From Ciborinia camelliae (lineage: Eukaryota; Ascomycota; Leotiomycetes; Helotiales; Sclerotiniaceae), in NCBI GenBank assembly GCA_025890175.1, contig JANPYM010000001.1, forward strand, positions 4,696,453 through 4,760,452: a stretch of 64,000 nt of DNA, read 5' to 3'. Positions 34,738 through 46,444 of the stretch are shown here, one piece after another. The notes below the pieces were generated by a model. The model worked only from the letters and a program-made list of their open reading frames with translations. It ran no database searches and was not told the DNA's origin. The first letter of the stretch is position 1; every line of letters begins with the position of its first letter. The translations under genes were made by a program, and so were the position numbers.

Positions 34738-37640
34738 GGGATGGGGGAGGTGGTAGCTATTTCTTCGGGGAAGTTGATGCGTTGGGAGTAATAGTTACTG
34801 GTTGGAGACTTGGGCAAAGGAGTGGGGGTCTATGGGAGGTGATGAAGGGTTTGAGTATTTTCTGGGCCGATCAATTTGTATGGCTGGCATGTTATGGACA
34901 AATAAAAATTTACTGGGCGGTATACAATCATCGGAATGAATATAAAAAACGACCACAGATAATCAAAAGGTCAATAGAAAATCAAATGAATTTTTTATGT
35001 ATATTTCTTTTGGCATCTCTGAAGTTCTTGGCCTGACGAGCACTAGATGATAGATCCCACGATCAGTCCCGCGAGGATGTGCAAGGGGCTAGCTTGTAGA
35101 AGAATGAATTTTGTATGGAGGGATTCGAAAGAGGTGTATTGGTACCGTACTCATCAAAATTCATGGCCCGAAACGGTTTGTGTTGGAGATTCCAATATCT
35201 AGTAAACCATGGTGATTTATCGTCGAAATGGATGGGACTGGTGCTGGTGAGGTGTAAATACCTTACTTAATGTAGATTATTGTTGAACGGTCTGGGAAAT
35301 TCATGAGGATTTGTTTGTTTGGTGGGACTCTGGGTATGGAGGTATGGAGGTATGGAAGCAAGTATAGTTTCTTCGGAGATATGATATGATATGATATAAC
35401 CATATTCCATCACCGAGTTCCATCAACGTATTAGTAGTAGTAGGTACCTCTACACATCAATAACGCCATTTTCATCGCGCCTTTCAACTGAAATGGAAAC
35501 CCCAGGATCTTATCTCCCCCCGGTGTGACTTACGTGTCTACGATGGCTGTTTGTTTGAAATACTGTGTGAAATATTGGCTAGGTAGGTAGGTAGGTATCA
35601 ATAGATTCGTTACTCGGAAATGCAGCCCTAGCCAGCCGGTATTTTGTGGATAGCAGGCATGCTTGTTTAGCTCCTTGGTCATCAGAACTTGTAACCATGG
35701 GCCTTATTTTATATGGAAGGACTTGCGATAATTGGGATGACTGGAAGGCTTGGGATCTCGGAGGGCGATCGTTCCGCTGCTTTTGCGGTTCAGATGGTGG
35801 TGTAAAGATTTGCGAGGAAGATCTCTAGTTTCTTTTTTTTGTAGAGGATTTGGGACTTTGGTGCTTGGTGATGGGTGATGGGTGATTGGTGGCATGGAGG
35901 TGAGTTGATGGGTGCTGCATCGGTATTTTTGAATGGCGTTAAGCTACCTAGGTAGGTAGGTTACTCTTCGTAAGCCGAATACGACATCAGATTGCTCGTC
36001 CTGTATTTGATGGATCATCCTATTTCATGTCTAGAATAATGCATAATAGATTGATTACTGTACTTAGTCAGACCATAAAATTGAGGTGAGCTTTTGTCTG
36101 CTTATAGTTTTATATTCTTCCATGTAGGTATTTCATCTCTAGATAAACGCACTTGTAAGGAGGCCATAGAAATTTCTCCCTCCCTTGATAGAGAAGCAAC
36201 CGCAGGTGTAAAATCATGACCAGTTAGCATCGAAGGATCAAATAGTAAAATGCAATTGGTTTGTGCAATCGTTTTCGAAGGGTATGCGTATACAGCTTTT
36301 GGTCAAAACAATGCTGAATGTCTCGCCACTACTCACGTCATAGTCATACGTATAATAAGCAAATCGAAAGACTGGTGATGTGATCTGAAGTTTGAATTTT
36401 TGTATATAGCTATGTATGTGCATTGGAACAAAAGACTCTGTGGGAAACAACAACCCCTTTGGCTTTTCAGTTGAGCTAGAAGTGAACAAACAAAACAAAC
36501 GCAGAATCTTCGGGCGACATGTCTGCTGGTGATGATGTTGACTCGCGTCGGTTCTTGAGCGTATAGAACAGAACTTGATCGGCCATCGTCACATCAAAAG
36601 GTCCACCACCCGCAATTAGAAAGGTGGCTTGTGTAGACTGCCCAATGATGTCAACTTTGACTGTAAATTCTTGTATAGTATTCTGCAATTGAGCTTTCTA
36701 GATGCAACAGGTCCATTGACATAAAGGCCCTCCAGCTTTCGAGATCTCAAAATGGTAACAACTGCTCACTTTGACTTGTAAAGGCAAATAATACCTTAAT
36801 ACCAGGCCAAATACCAAACGATGATAACTCGCCGTCGAGTTGAGATTCCCATTGTATGAACAGACAGCTTCTGCGTGGAAAAGATGAATCACACATCAGA
36901 TTCAAATTCTATATCTGTTTCCTGTTGCAATCACTGAGTATATCGAGATCATGTACCGGAATTGATGGCGAGATATTGATTGAGATGGCTTCAACAGTTG
37001 TAAAATGTATTGTCAAGATTGTTTTCATGTTGGAGCTTAGGAAACAAAACTTTGGATAGGACGGAAATATTTGACATCGCTGGCAAAAATATTGAAATAG
37101 CACGCAATAGGAATCAACTTCAATAATCATAATGGGATATAATCTAGTTATTAGTTTCTTATTTCATCCCTCTATGGGAAACAAAGCCGATAGGGGAAAC
37201 CTGAATTTGCTGAAGCATATAGGGAACGGTGTTAACATTCTGAAAGCTGAGGACACACTTGTTGGTCGTATGAGCAAATCTCGATCCGCGCGCGAAGCTT
37301 AGATGATCGGAGTGCACATAATTGCGAACGTAAAGACTCCAAGCTGATGGAAAGAAGGTTGTAGCATCGATTTCGAGGTCGCTACCGGACGTGTCTTCAA
37401 ACTTGAAAACTTGTTCACAGTGATGAGTTGATTAACTACTCTTCTTGTTGTATATGGTGATGCATACCAATACTGGGTGGGCATTGGGATTGAGCGCCGG
37501 GAAGTAAGTTAGCTGGAGGGCCAAATGGAGAAGCCGTTGAGCTGGGTTGTCTTCTGTCTAGTCTGTAGTGATGTCTATCTAACCTTCTCAGACAGCAAAA
37601 CACCCCAATAAGGGCAAAAGAACGGCAAAAAGAAAAAATT
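34738..37640. other. Gene-poor region with one possible unresolved gene
   Basis: Contains (GGTA/TAGG) tracts near 35580 and 35945 (one TACCTAGGTA at 35945-35954), a GGTATGGA repeat near 35335-35360 and a TATGA repeat near 35380-35395. Minus-strand frames in 36238-37130 may be pieces of a spliced gene (separate entry). Confidence 0.45.
36238..37028 (-). other. Possible spliced or decayed gene, unresolved
   Basis: Several minus-strand open segments lie close together: one starting at an ATG at 37028 with a hydrophobic beginning (MKTILTIHFTTVEA), one containing EAVCSYNGNLNSTASYH, one with VKVDIIGQSTQATFLIAGGG and PFDVTMADQVLFYTLKN, and one at 36498-36238. Together they have the look of a small secreted protein, but I could not place introns that join them all. 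It may be a real multi-exon gene or a pseudogene; no family is recognised. Confidence 0.25.
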
Positions 37641-37764
37641 GGCGGTGCTGGGAATCGAACCCAGATTGAAGCGGAGATTGTTGAGCCTGTTAAGGACTCA
37701 TAATCGTGAAGACCCTGATGAGGGGAAACCACAACACCACGTGCTACCATTACACCACACCACC
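37640..37764 (-). tRNA. tRNA gene with a long intron; anticodon unresolved (possibly GTG, His)
   Basis: The minus strand has a 7-bp acceptor stem (GGTGGTG with CACCGCC, one G-U pair), an A box TGGTGTAATGG in a D arm with GTGT/GCAC stem, and a perfect T arm (CTGGG TTCGATT CCCAG) containing the B box. An A discriminator is followed at once by TTTTTT, a pol III terminator. The total of about 125 bases implies an intron of about 52 bases. The bases after the D arm read TTGTGG, which would place a GTG (His) anticodon, but I cannot find a convincing 3' partner for the anticodon stem, so isotype and intron limits are open. Confidence 0.65.
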
Positions 37765-39258
37765 CGTTTGTGACCAAACCCCGAGTTCCTAACCTCGTGA
37801 GTACTCGTCACCAACCAGCTTGATGAAACAAGATTGGATGAATGATGAGATGAGAGTTAGAAGGGATTGATTATGATTGGCTGTTATTGTATGAATATAT
37901 ATTGTGTTCTTATTTGAAGAGAAAGAGAAAATTTTGATGAAGTGGAGAAAAGGTGCATGCATAGTGGGGACTATTGTAGGGCTACCGGTACCGAAAGGCG
38001 GAAGATCGCCGTTGATCATACAATTTATACCATTTCTAGGTTAGAGGCCAAACTCGTTCGTCACAGGTACGGCGAACACAATAGCTCGGAGTTTTTATCA
38101 ATTTTCGAACCCCCTTTCCCCCAATCGAGGAATCCGATGGCTCTCCTATCATTCCCATCGATCTCGGAGGAAGATTCACAGAACCCCCTTATATGTCACT
38201 GTGCCATGGCCCATGTGAGGAGTCTAAACAGGGGTATTTTGCCGAAGGTATTTGATTGGCTAGATTGGCTAGATTTCCTTCAAGTTTTCTATGATAGCTT
38301 CAGCTAAAGCTTAAGATATCTTAATGGAAACTACAGATTCTACAACTTATTGATCGAAATACCTTAGTTATGACTTTTTTTGGATTTAACATATAGTTAT
38401 AAGGTTGTGTATTGATTTGGAATATTCTTCGTGTACTAAAAAGAGCCGGGAAAAGGTTTAGCGCGGCCGTTGCGCTAACCACATTCCGACCCTTTTACGC
38501 GCCCCTCACCCCTGAACGGCGGAACCTCCACACCCCGGCCTAGGTAGATTAGATTCGTTTCCCATTATTATCCGATATAAATTCATTCCGAAACTCTACT
38601 TCGAAGGACCCTCTTATGGGAAGATTGCCTTTCTCCTTTCTTTCTCATTCACCATCACGTTCTTCCCCAAGATTTGTACGGACAACAAATGACAGATTTG
38701 CTTATCGCTCGGTAGGTAGCTAGCTTTGTATTTTGTTTTCAGAAATTTCAATCAGATAGATTTCTCAAGAAATAATTGAGTCGGAGAGTTAAGGAGTACT
38801 GTACCGACCTAGATAAAATTGGTCAAATTCATCTTTTACTCCAAATAGCCGGTCTCAACGGCAGTGGGACCAGGAGGTCTAGTGGGGCGTCATTTTGCAT
38901 CAGATTAATGTTAGGTATTAGAATTTACGGTTGGTTGAGGTTTGAATACGCAAGCAAGCATGCTTGAAGATATAGGCAATGGAGAATCTTAAAGAGATTA
39001 TTGAGGGATTGATTTTTTGCGGTGATTTTCACAGTCAAAGATTGCAGTATGTTAGATACTTGTTCTGGTTTGTTTCAAGGACAAAAAGTACGAAATGCTT
39101 TCTTTCATCGCGAGGAAAAAATATTTTATATTTGTAAAGGGCTACCTATCAAAAGATAGAACAAGAATTGAATATCCATACCAGCATCCTTCGAGATGAC
39201 TCAAACTCTATTGCTTCCAGCGGTTTCATCAACGAACCCTCCTTTGTAATCCAAACGC
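37765..39258. other. Intergenic
   Basis: No confident gene. A 121-codon frame (37942-38307, plus strand) has no recognisable features. A GC-rich patch near 38450-38545 stands out from its surroundings. Confidence 0.45.
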
Positions 39259-39936
39259 TTATGACCAGTAGTTGGCATCGTAGATACATTGAGAGTAGAA
39301 TGGGTTTTGAACTTGGCAGTGGGTGTTCGCCACACAAGTGGTAGGTCCCTTCCAGTTAGCTCCTCCACATTGGTAGTAAGCACCAACAAGAGCACCAGTG
39401 CTCGATGGGTAGGCAGCGCCACCAGTTCCGGAAGCACCAGTTCCAGAAGCAAAACCAGTAGAGGCAACGGTTGAAGAGACACCAGTTACGAAGGTTGTTG
39501 GGTATGGTGGGAGGGAGATGACTGAGGCCTTTGAAGAGGAGGCTGGAGCAACTGATGTTGAGATACCGGCACTGACAGAGACAGACACAGAGACGGTGCT
39601 AATTGCTGGTGCGGAAGTAACGACAGAAGCTTCGGAGTTGGTAGCTGCTACAGAAGAGGATGACTTGGTCTTCGTCTTACAAGGCTTCTTGGATGAGGTA
39701 TAGCCAGATGGCATTCCAGTTGGTCCAGGGAAACCAGATGAGGCTCCAGTACCAGATGGGAAGGATGTCTCTGAGCCATTGTAGGCTTTGACTTGGAAGC
39801 TATTCAAGAGGTAAGCTAAAGTTGAATGAATACTAGACTTGCAATGCACTTACTGGCCTCCAGGGCGATAGATGTTTGATGCCATAACTGATTGGCCGAG
39901 CGCGAAGCTGGCAAGAATGATGGCGTTGCACTTCAT
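39259..39936 (-). CDS. Secreted CBM1 cellulose-binding protein
   Basis: Two exons (39936-39854, 39799-39259) join across a 54-nt intron (GTAAGT..TAG) to 207 residues. A signal peptide covers roughly residues 1-19 (MKCNAIILASFALGQSVMA). A long Ser/Thr/Gly/Pro-rich, probably O-glycosylated linker follows, with (SV)n runs. The C-terminal ~35 residues are a complete fungal-type CBM1: QCGGANWKGPTTC, then NTHC, then NPFYSQC, with the expected four Cys and the aromatic face. CBM1 binds crystalline cellulose or chitin and is usually fused to a hydrolase. No catalytic domain is present, so a wall-binding, expansin-like or effector role is possible but unproven. Confidence 0.92.
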
Positions 39937-42900
39937 TTTCGTCGAGGGATGATTTTCAAAATCGTTTCAAGGAGGAACTGGCCTGCTAATGTATTCTTGA
40001 TGTAGAAAAGAACTTGAAGATGGCACAGCCAAGAAATCGGGGGAAGAGCAGGTTTTTGAAGAAAGAAAGACTGACGGTGAGATACTTCGCAAGCTGGTAG
40101 AGATAAAAGAAAATCGAATGGAAAGCTCAGATACGAGGAAGTATTTGAACGGTAACAGAATGCTAGTGGATGATTTCCAGAACATGGATGTGTGGGTCTA
40201 TCCGGCATCCGCTCCCTCCATAATTTAAGGTACGGACAGAGTAGGTATATTCATCTGGTGGATCAAGAAGCTTGAGAAAGCTCGGGACAGGACTCAGCAC
40301 TTGCCACCTACCAATCACGAGGAAGTGGAGGGATGAAAGAAAAGAAGATTGGCTGTTTTTCTGACTCCTTTCCCCTGACAAGATTTGCAGGTATAGCCAG
40401 CCCCGTTTGCCAATCTCACCGCCGCTTAATAATAAGTGGTGTTTCAAGCAGAGCCAATTGGTAGATTGGTAGTAGATTGACTTCATTTGTACAATAATAC
40501 CGTATACTCAACCAGTGGAGACATGTGTTATCAATTACCTAGTCAGGGGAAATACCAGGTAGTCAGTTACTGGTAGACTGTCGAAATATATGAAGTTCAT
40601 CTTATGTTGAATTGGGTGGGCCGAGAAAAACTTATGTTCTAGATTTCTCACTCTTATTCATTTGCATTCAGGGATAGATACATCATCACTAATCCCAATT
40701 AAGTAAAACCTGCTCGGTTAATATAAGTGGATTTGATTAACAGCGTTTCGAATTGACGATCGTGAAAATAAATGTTCCAACCACATCATCAAGATTCAAG
40801 GTGATGACGACAAGAATACGCCATCATTGGCATCATTGGCATCATTGGCATCATTGCCCATCAATATACTTTCTTCAGGATATTAAATTTACACCACATC
40901 GAAGGCGCACTTACTTGCATTCAATACTTCAAACTTACTTGCATTCAATACTTCGATTTCGTGATACCCCATCTCAATTTGGCTATTCGAACCGCTCCTT
41001 TATGGTGATGAACTTATGAAGCAAGCCAAATTGAGATGAGCCATCACGAATGTGCAGCTCAACAAGTTTGTTGGGCGCCGAACCACCACTCACATGCCGG
41101 TACACACAATCGAAACTGTTATCGGTTCAGAACTTCAGATCTTCATTCTGTGATTGAATGTGATATGTATGCTAAGAATAAACGGTTACTGTACTGTACT
41201 CCGTACTTCGGATGAACGCGGCCCTTGTCAGCCCATTCCAATCATTCATTATGATTAGATGGAATGCTTCTACGGGTTGGGGAAGAACAACCTTGTTTGA
41301 CCCCCCTACCATTACAGTCGACAAGGATTTATTCGGTGGTAGCCCTACCTACCAAGGTAATCATATAATCATATACCGATATCCGTATATACTACGGAGT
41401 AATAAATATCCTTGACATGATGGTGGGAATTCTCGAAGCAGAAATTTCGGTCAAGCAAGCAAGGTTTTGCCAGGCTGTCATCTTTTGATACTGGCATAAC
41501 ATGAAGAATCAAGATCATCATTGGGAAATTTCTAAAATCGTTGGAATACGAAGATATGAAACGAACTACATTTTGTTTTCAAAAAATTCGATTTCACTTT
41601 AATTGTTTGATCTAATCATCAACATTGATATTCCTATGCTGAATTTCAAATGCCAAGGCTTTGAGACATGAAGATTAATCTCTACTACTCTAGCATGAGT
41701 TTTTGATAGCCGAAATGAATCCAGCGCTCGCCTTCGGGCCTGTCTAGGAGTATATATTGGGGTAATTTTCCTGGATAGTATCGATATCGGAAAACCCCGC
41801 CCGTCTCAATTAACAATAATGAAAGGTTTGCGGAGTGCTCCATATTATAGGACCAGGAGAGATTCTTGAAGGAGCAAAAATACCTCAATTACTTCCTCAT
41901 CTACAACTGTTCGTTTATGCCCACGAATTCCTCTGTTCGGGGTCCATCCATACCTTTACCAAGTTACTTTTAGCTTTCGTGAACATTTTTCTACAGAGCT
42001 CCCTTGCTGTATTCCTTTGTTGATCTGCGTCTTTAATTAATGTACTCGTTTTTGGTCATCAATCTCTGGCCTGAACCGTTCTGATCTACATGTCTCTTAT
42101 TGAACGCGTCGACGGGTTAAGTGACCGGTTGTCATGAATGCATCTGTAGGGAGTGTTAAAAAGAAGTTTGAAGTATCTGTTAGCTACCGGATAACGATCA
42201 ATTCTCGTCTCCTTTCACCAACGAATCGAGATTTTTCGCACGCTACATGTATTGATCATGTTACGATTTTTTCCAACATACCGAGAAGAGTAATAACAGA
42301 TGAAATTCAATGAGACTGCACAAATCTTTCTTTCGGAGATCATCCTTATCAGTCAAAACGAATGTAGATCTTTGTTCTCTTGTTCACCACTAGGTATTAT
42401 CAACTAATCATGCCATGAAATTCCCAGTTGTGATTGTCTGCATGATTCACCATCTCAAAACAATAGCAGTTGGATTTATAAAAAGTTCGTTCCAGGGCCT
42501 CATGGCCTCTATGATGAAAATTTATTCTTCCCACGTACGAAGCTTAGGCTCACAACGATAACTGGCAGCCCAATTTGCAAGGTGACTCTTATTTCATCTA
42601 TCTTTTCTCTTGTGTTTTTTGTCGGGCTGTGATGAACATGTTCTGGGTCTTTAGATATCATTAATTTAAGCTTCTCAAATGTGCGCCTGCGGCGAGTCTG
42701 GAATGTGTCTAGCTCTTGCATGCAATGACCGAGGTTCTAAGGGGATTTCATAGGCGGAACTTCATTCATGTATAAGTATACATTGACAGTAAAGCAAAAA
42801 CATTCTTGACTACGAACGGTTTCATCCAATACCAAGACCCATCATATCATATCACATCACACACACTTCTCAAATCATAAATCCTCAACTTCTTTCTCCA

Positions 42901-43972
42901 AAATCAACTTGTATGAGATACGCCAAGTCTAATCCCTACCACTAGTATTCCTGCAATTTAAAGTAAAGCCCCTCAGATACTGAAGCAACCGAAGTTGACC
43001 CCTCGTATGTAGCTTCAGCGAACAAGGACGGTACGAAAAACGAAGAAAATAATTCGTAGATCAGAAAGCAAGATGGCTCAGCCAGGTCCGAAGTTGTTGC
43101 TCCTTGTGAAATTTCCGTGTTTGACTTCGCCAGATGAGACTCAGCTCGTAGAGGCGAGTTGGTGGCGCGGGCCTGAACTTAAAGCCACAATTTTCGATTT
43201 GGATGATGGAATAGCCCTCATCTTTTTGCTCTTATTTGAGTTGTGGACTTTCGGGAATACATATTTCATTCAACTAAGTGGAATTCTACATCCTGCCCCA
43301 TTTCCCATCGAATCTTTGTATTCCAAAGTTCCGCAGGAGGTTCATTTATTATGTAATTCTCCACCAAGAGAGAATTGAGATAAAAACAATGAAACAAATC
43401 CGACTTTTTGCGCCATAGTTCAATCGGCTTTTATCTTACTCACTTAGCTTGTAGGCGTCATAATCTCCATGTTTTGTCCTTAAAGATGAGTTCTATAATT
43501 TTCTTTACGGCCTTCAGCCGTATTCATGGAGTAGGTTTATTGGCATTCAAAAAATCATGTATGCAATGAGCATGTATATAAAAAGGCACTCTAGAGTATC
43601 ACCAAGCACAAAATAGCATCGACCTTGCATACCGGTATATTATTACTACTATTTCTACATCACTTGGATTATAAATTTGATACCAAGTGAAAAGTACTCA
43701 TATGCCATCTGGTCAGATGAGTGGTAGGACAACCGGGAGGGCTGTCGGACCATGTTTTACTTTCGAACGATGCCTATAGGTCGAACGCGCGTCAAGTTTT
43801 GCACCAATTACATATTAACAGGTAGGTGATTAAGCAGATCCTGTTACACAGGTTAATCCTCCAGGCTATCTTGCTTCTTATTTGCATTCGAGCTGGAAGG
43901 GACCCCAAAACTTCCGGCGAATACTGAATACTGAAATAACCGAAACTAGACTGGAAAGAGCAGTCTGCTAAA
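39937..43972. other. Gene-poor region with small repeats
   Basis: No gene is firmly supported. It contains a CATCATTGG 9-bp repeat (40822-40856), a 24-bp tandem duplication (40909-40956), an inverted repeat (40960-41048) and a 101-codon orphan frame at 43073-43378 beginning MAQPGPKLLLLVKF, which has no recognised family. Confidence 0.45.
40909..41048. repeat. 24-bp tandem duplication followed by 25-bp inverted repeat
   Basis: ACTTACTTGCATTCAATACT occurs at 40909 and again at 40933. Just after, CATCTCAATTTGGCT (within 40960-40984) is mirrored by AGCCAAATTGAGATG (within 41024-41048), with outer bases CGTGAT/ATCACG also matching. The spacer is 39 bases. This could fold into a hairpin or be the remains of a small inverted-repeat element. 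Confidence 0.7.
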
Positions 43973-44500
43973 ATGGGCAGAGTCTACTCAAACGTCTTCC
44001 TTCCTATGATTGCACCTTCATGGTCTTGGGCGTGCCTGGTTGGAGCAATCGGACTTTTGTGGAACAGTAAGAGAGTGGGTTCTAGTGACTTTGAGAATAT
44101 CGTGGTTGACTATCCAGCTACTAACTCCAGTCCATATGGATCCATGCCGGCTGACTGCCAGGCAACTCTTTCAATCACCACAAAATTGTACAACTTTCGT
44201 CTTGTAGAGTGTGCATCGGAAACCCTGGGAAATTAGGTTATCGAGATCGAGGGAGAACACCCTGGTCAGAATCACATCTTCATCCTTGGAAAACTCATGC
44301 CGGACACGAGTGAAGATTCCATCATCTTGAAAGCTGGAGTTTGGGCGGTATTGGTGCAAGAATATGGAGACCATGTATTCATCATCTTGCGCAGGCTCGG
44401 GGAGCGCGACTGCACATCTCAGCGTATAGGAATGTTCCGCGCCTATTGGAGCAATGCGGCTCTGTCCAAATACGCAAAGAAGAGGATCACGATGATTTGA
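43973..44500 (+). pseudogene. Heterokaryon-incompatibility (HET) protein fragment
   Basis: A reading frame of 176 codons is interrupted by one in-frame TAG (44234-44236). The first part contains APSWSWACLVGAIG, a close match to the APSWSWAS motif just downstream of HET domains. The part after the stop continues in the same frame with the kind of sequence found at HET protein C-termini (VLVQEY, IILRRLGE, QRIGMFRAYW). The N-terminal HET domain itself is missing upstream. HET proteins control allorecognition and programmed cell death on hyphal fusion; this copy should be inactive. A 25-nt intron that would remove the stop is too short to be believable. Confidence 0.65.
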
Positions 44501-46126
44501 TTTGTTCGAATTGCGGATCGGGTACACTCGCTTGCGCACAAGATGCGCATCAATTCCAGAATCATACTGCGCCTGTGTATCCGATAGTCCGGACGAGATC
44601 TTCCAAACTTTGAATCTCCATCAGTGATTCAATTAATCAAACGAATTTATTGCTCGAAACAAATTCAATAACCCAAACTATTTCAATATTCAAAATGGGT
44701 TCAATCTTTAAAAGTCTGCAATTCAGACTATTAGATACACTTTTCTGTGCTAGACAGAGGCTCTGATATTACCAATATTGTACTATTAAAAAAGACACTC
44801 CTCCAATTCAAACCCAATACCTTACAAATTGTCATCAGCGTCACGATAAAATCACCAGCGGAATATCAATTACTGTTGAAGAAAAGCATTTATATGCATA
44901 TGCATGTATGCATCTACGTCTAATATACATAGTCTAGCCGGATCCTTTTTATACCTACGTAAGATTCCTCAGAAGTTCCCGATCCGTTGAGTTTAGATCA
45001 TTAATCAATACATACAACGATGTACCCATTATACCAATGCCTAGGTAATAATATCATCCATCATAACCACTACCTAGCTAGGTATTGAATGGCAATTTCC
45101 TTGCAATAATCTTACCCGTGCCCCCTCTTCCCGATCCCAGACTACAGACTACAGAATACAAATGTACAACATCGATCTCAATACGTACCTATTACAGTAC
45201 CTACAGTAATAGTATTCATCTAGTCACCACATTTCCACATTCTCTGATTTTCACATTCTCCCATTTTCGAGACTAGACGATCTACCATCTATCTATCTAA
45301 ATAAATATATATTTCTCTCTCGCCCCTAAAACCCCCTTCCTCCCGCTCCTCATTTCCCTCCCCTTCCCTTCCCATCCCATCCCATCCCATCCCATCCTTT
45401 CCTCTTACATGCCTACCATTGCCACATGCACGTCTCAACCAACTTAACGTTCAAAATTTAACGATTGAAAATTTTCAAATTTCCACATGATAAAAACCCG
45501 CTACAAGTATTCATTAGATATCATTGAATTACAGCGGTGCCTAACGTGCCTAACAGGGCTGTAGATATCTATCCATCTACCTATATGTATCCTTTAAAGT
45601 GCGGAGGTTGATGATTTTAATAAGATTACATTTTGAAAAGTTTGGAAGCGGGGAGAGGGGGAGTTTGAAGACGTGAGAGTGGTTTAATCTTATGACGAGT
45701 TACTCTGCAAATACGTGTGGATGGGATTTAGAAAATGCGAGGTTTGCAGAATGAGTCTATGATGGAGGGAATATGAGGAGTATTTAGGTATGTTGTATTG
45801 AAGGTCTCGCGTCGATCGCTAAAGTAAGATTACCACCTGCCGAAGCCCCTCCTCAAGAACTGAATTACAGATATCAAGATCCTGCCCATTATAACTCTCC
45901 TTCCGTTTCAAATTTTTAACCCAGGCATAGTGAATCATAAAAGAAACCCCGTTTTGTTCTTATCCCTCATCCCACATGCAGTCATAATCATCATATTCTT
46001 TTCAGGCAGGACCGCGCAATAGCACCGAAGATCAATTTTCCGCATCCTTTCACAGGTACGTACGCTCCTCCCCTATCACCATATTCCCATCCAAACACCA
46101 TTCCCACCACCCCAACCCTTTCTCCT
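44501..46126. other. Intergenic, CATCC and CTATCTAT simple repeats
   Basis: No gene is seen. A (CCATCC)-type run lies at about 45367-45402 and CTATCTAT tracts near 45285-45300. Confidence 0.5.
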
Positions 46127-46444
46127 TCACTTCTTCTCCTCCTCACCCCCATGAGTATATCCCAATCCCGCCACCCCATCATCGTTCGACCAATTCTCCT
46201 TCTTCAATCCCTCTTCCACGTGTAATCTCTTTAAATCTTGCTGATTCCAGCTTTGATTTCGGACCAGATTGGGTTTCCATGTTTCGATTGGAGAGTGCAG
46301 GGCTTCGCCTTGGGAATTGCGGCGCCCGTCGGGGATGGACACTTCGGTCGAGGTGGCGGGATGGGTTGGGAGCGTTTTGCAGGTTGCGAGGTGGGGGCGG
46401 GGGCGGGGTGTCTCGTCCGTGGGTTTGGATGTGGTGGATGACAT
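46127..46444 (-). CDS. Small conserved hydrophilic protein, unknown function
   Basis: A single-exon frame from an ATG at 46444 gives 105 residues; the frame is open upstream, but this ATG is preceded by ATCACC, a reasonable start context. The N-terminal half is Pro/Thr-rich. The C-terminal half contains PIETWKPNLVRNQSWNQQDL followed by KRLHVEEGL, which resembles a pattern (W-x-P, QSW-x2-[DQ]-x-K) seen in short uncharacterised Pezizomycotina proteins. It is charged and soluble, with no signal peptide. The extended frame running to 46681 is probably 5' UTR. Confidence is limited because the sequence is short and of simple composition. Confidence 0.55.
   Translation of the reverse strand: MSSTTSKPTDETPRPRPHLATCKTLPTHPATSTEVSIPDGRRNSQGEALHSPIETWKPNLVRNQSWNQQDLKRLHVEEGLKKENWSNDDGVAGLGYTHGGEEEKK

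Noticed and set aside
37942..38307. 121-codon plus-strand ORF
   Set aside because: No recognisable motifs, and it begins in the tRNA flank; not supported as a gene.
44171..44539. 122-codon minus-strand ORF over the HET fragment
   Set aside because: The plus-strand frame carries the HET-family motifs; this one is a shadow.
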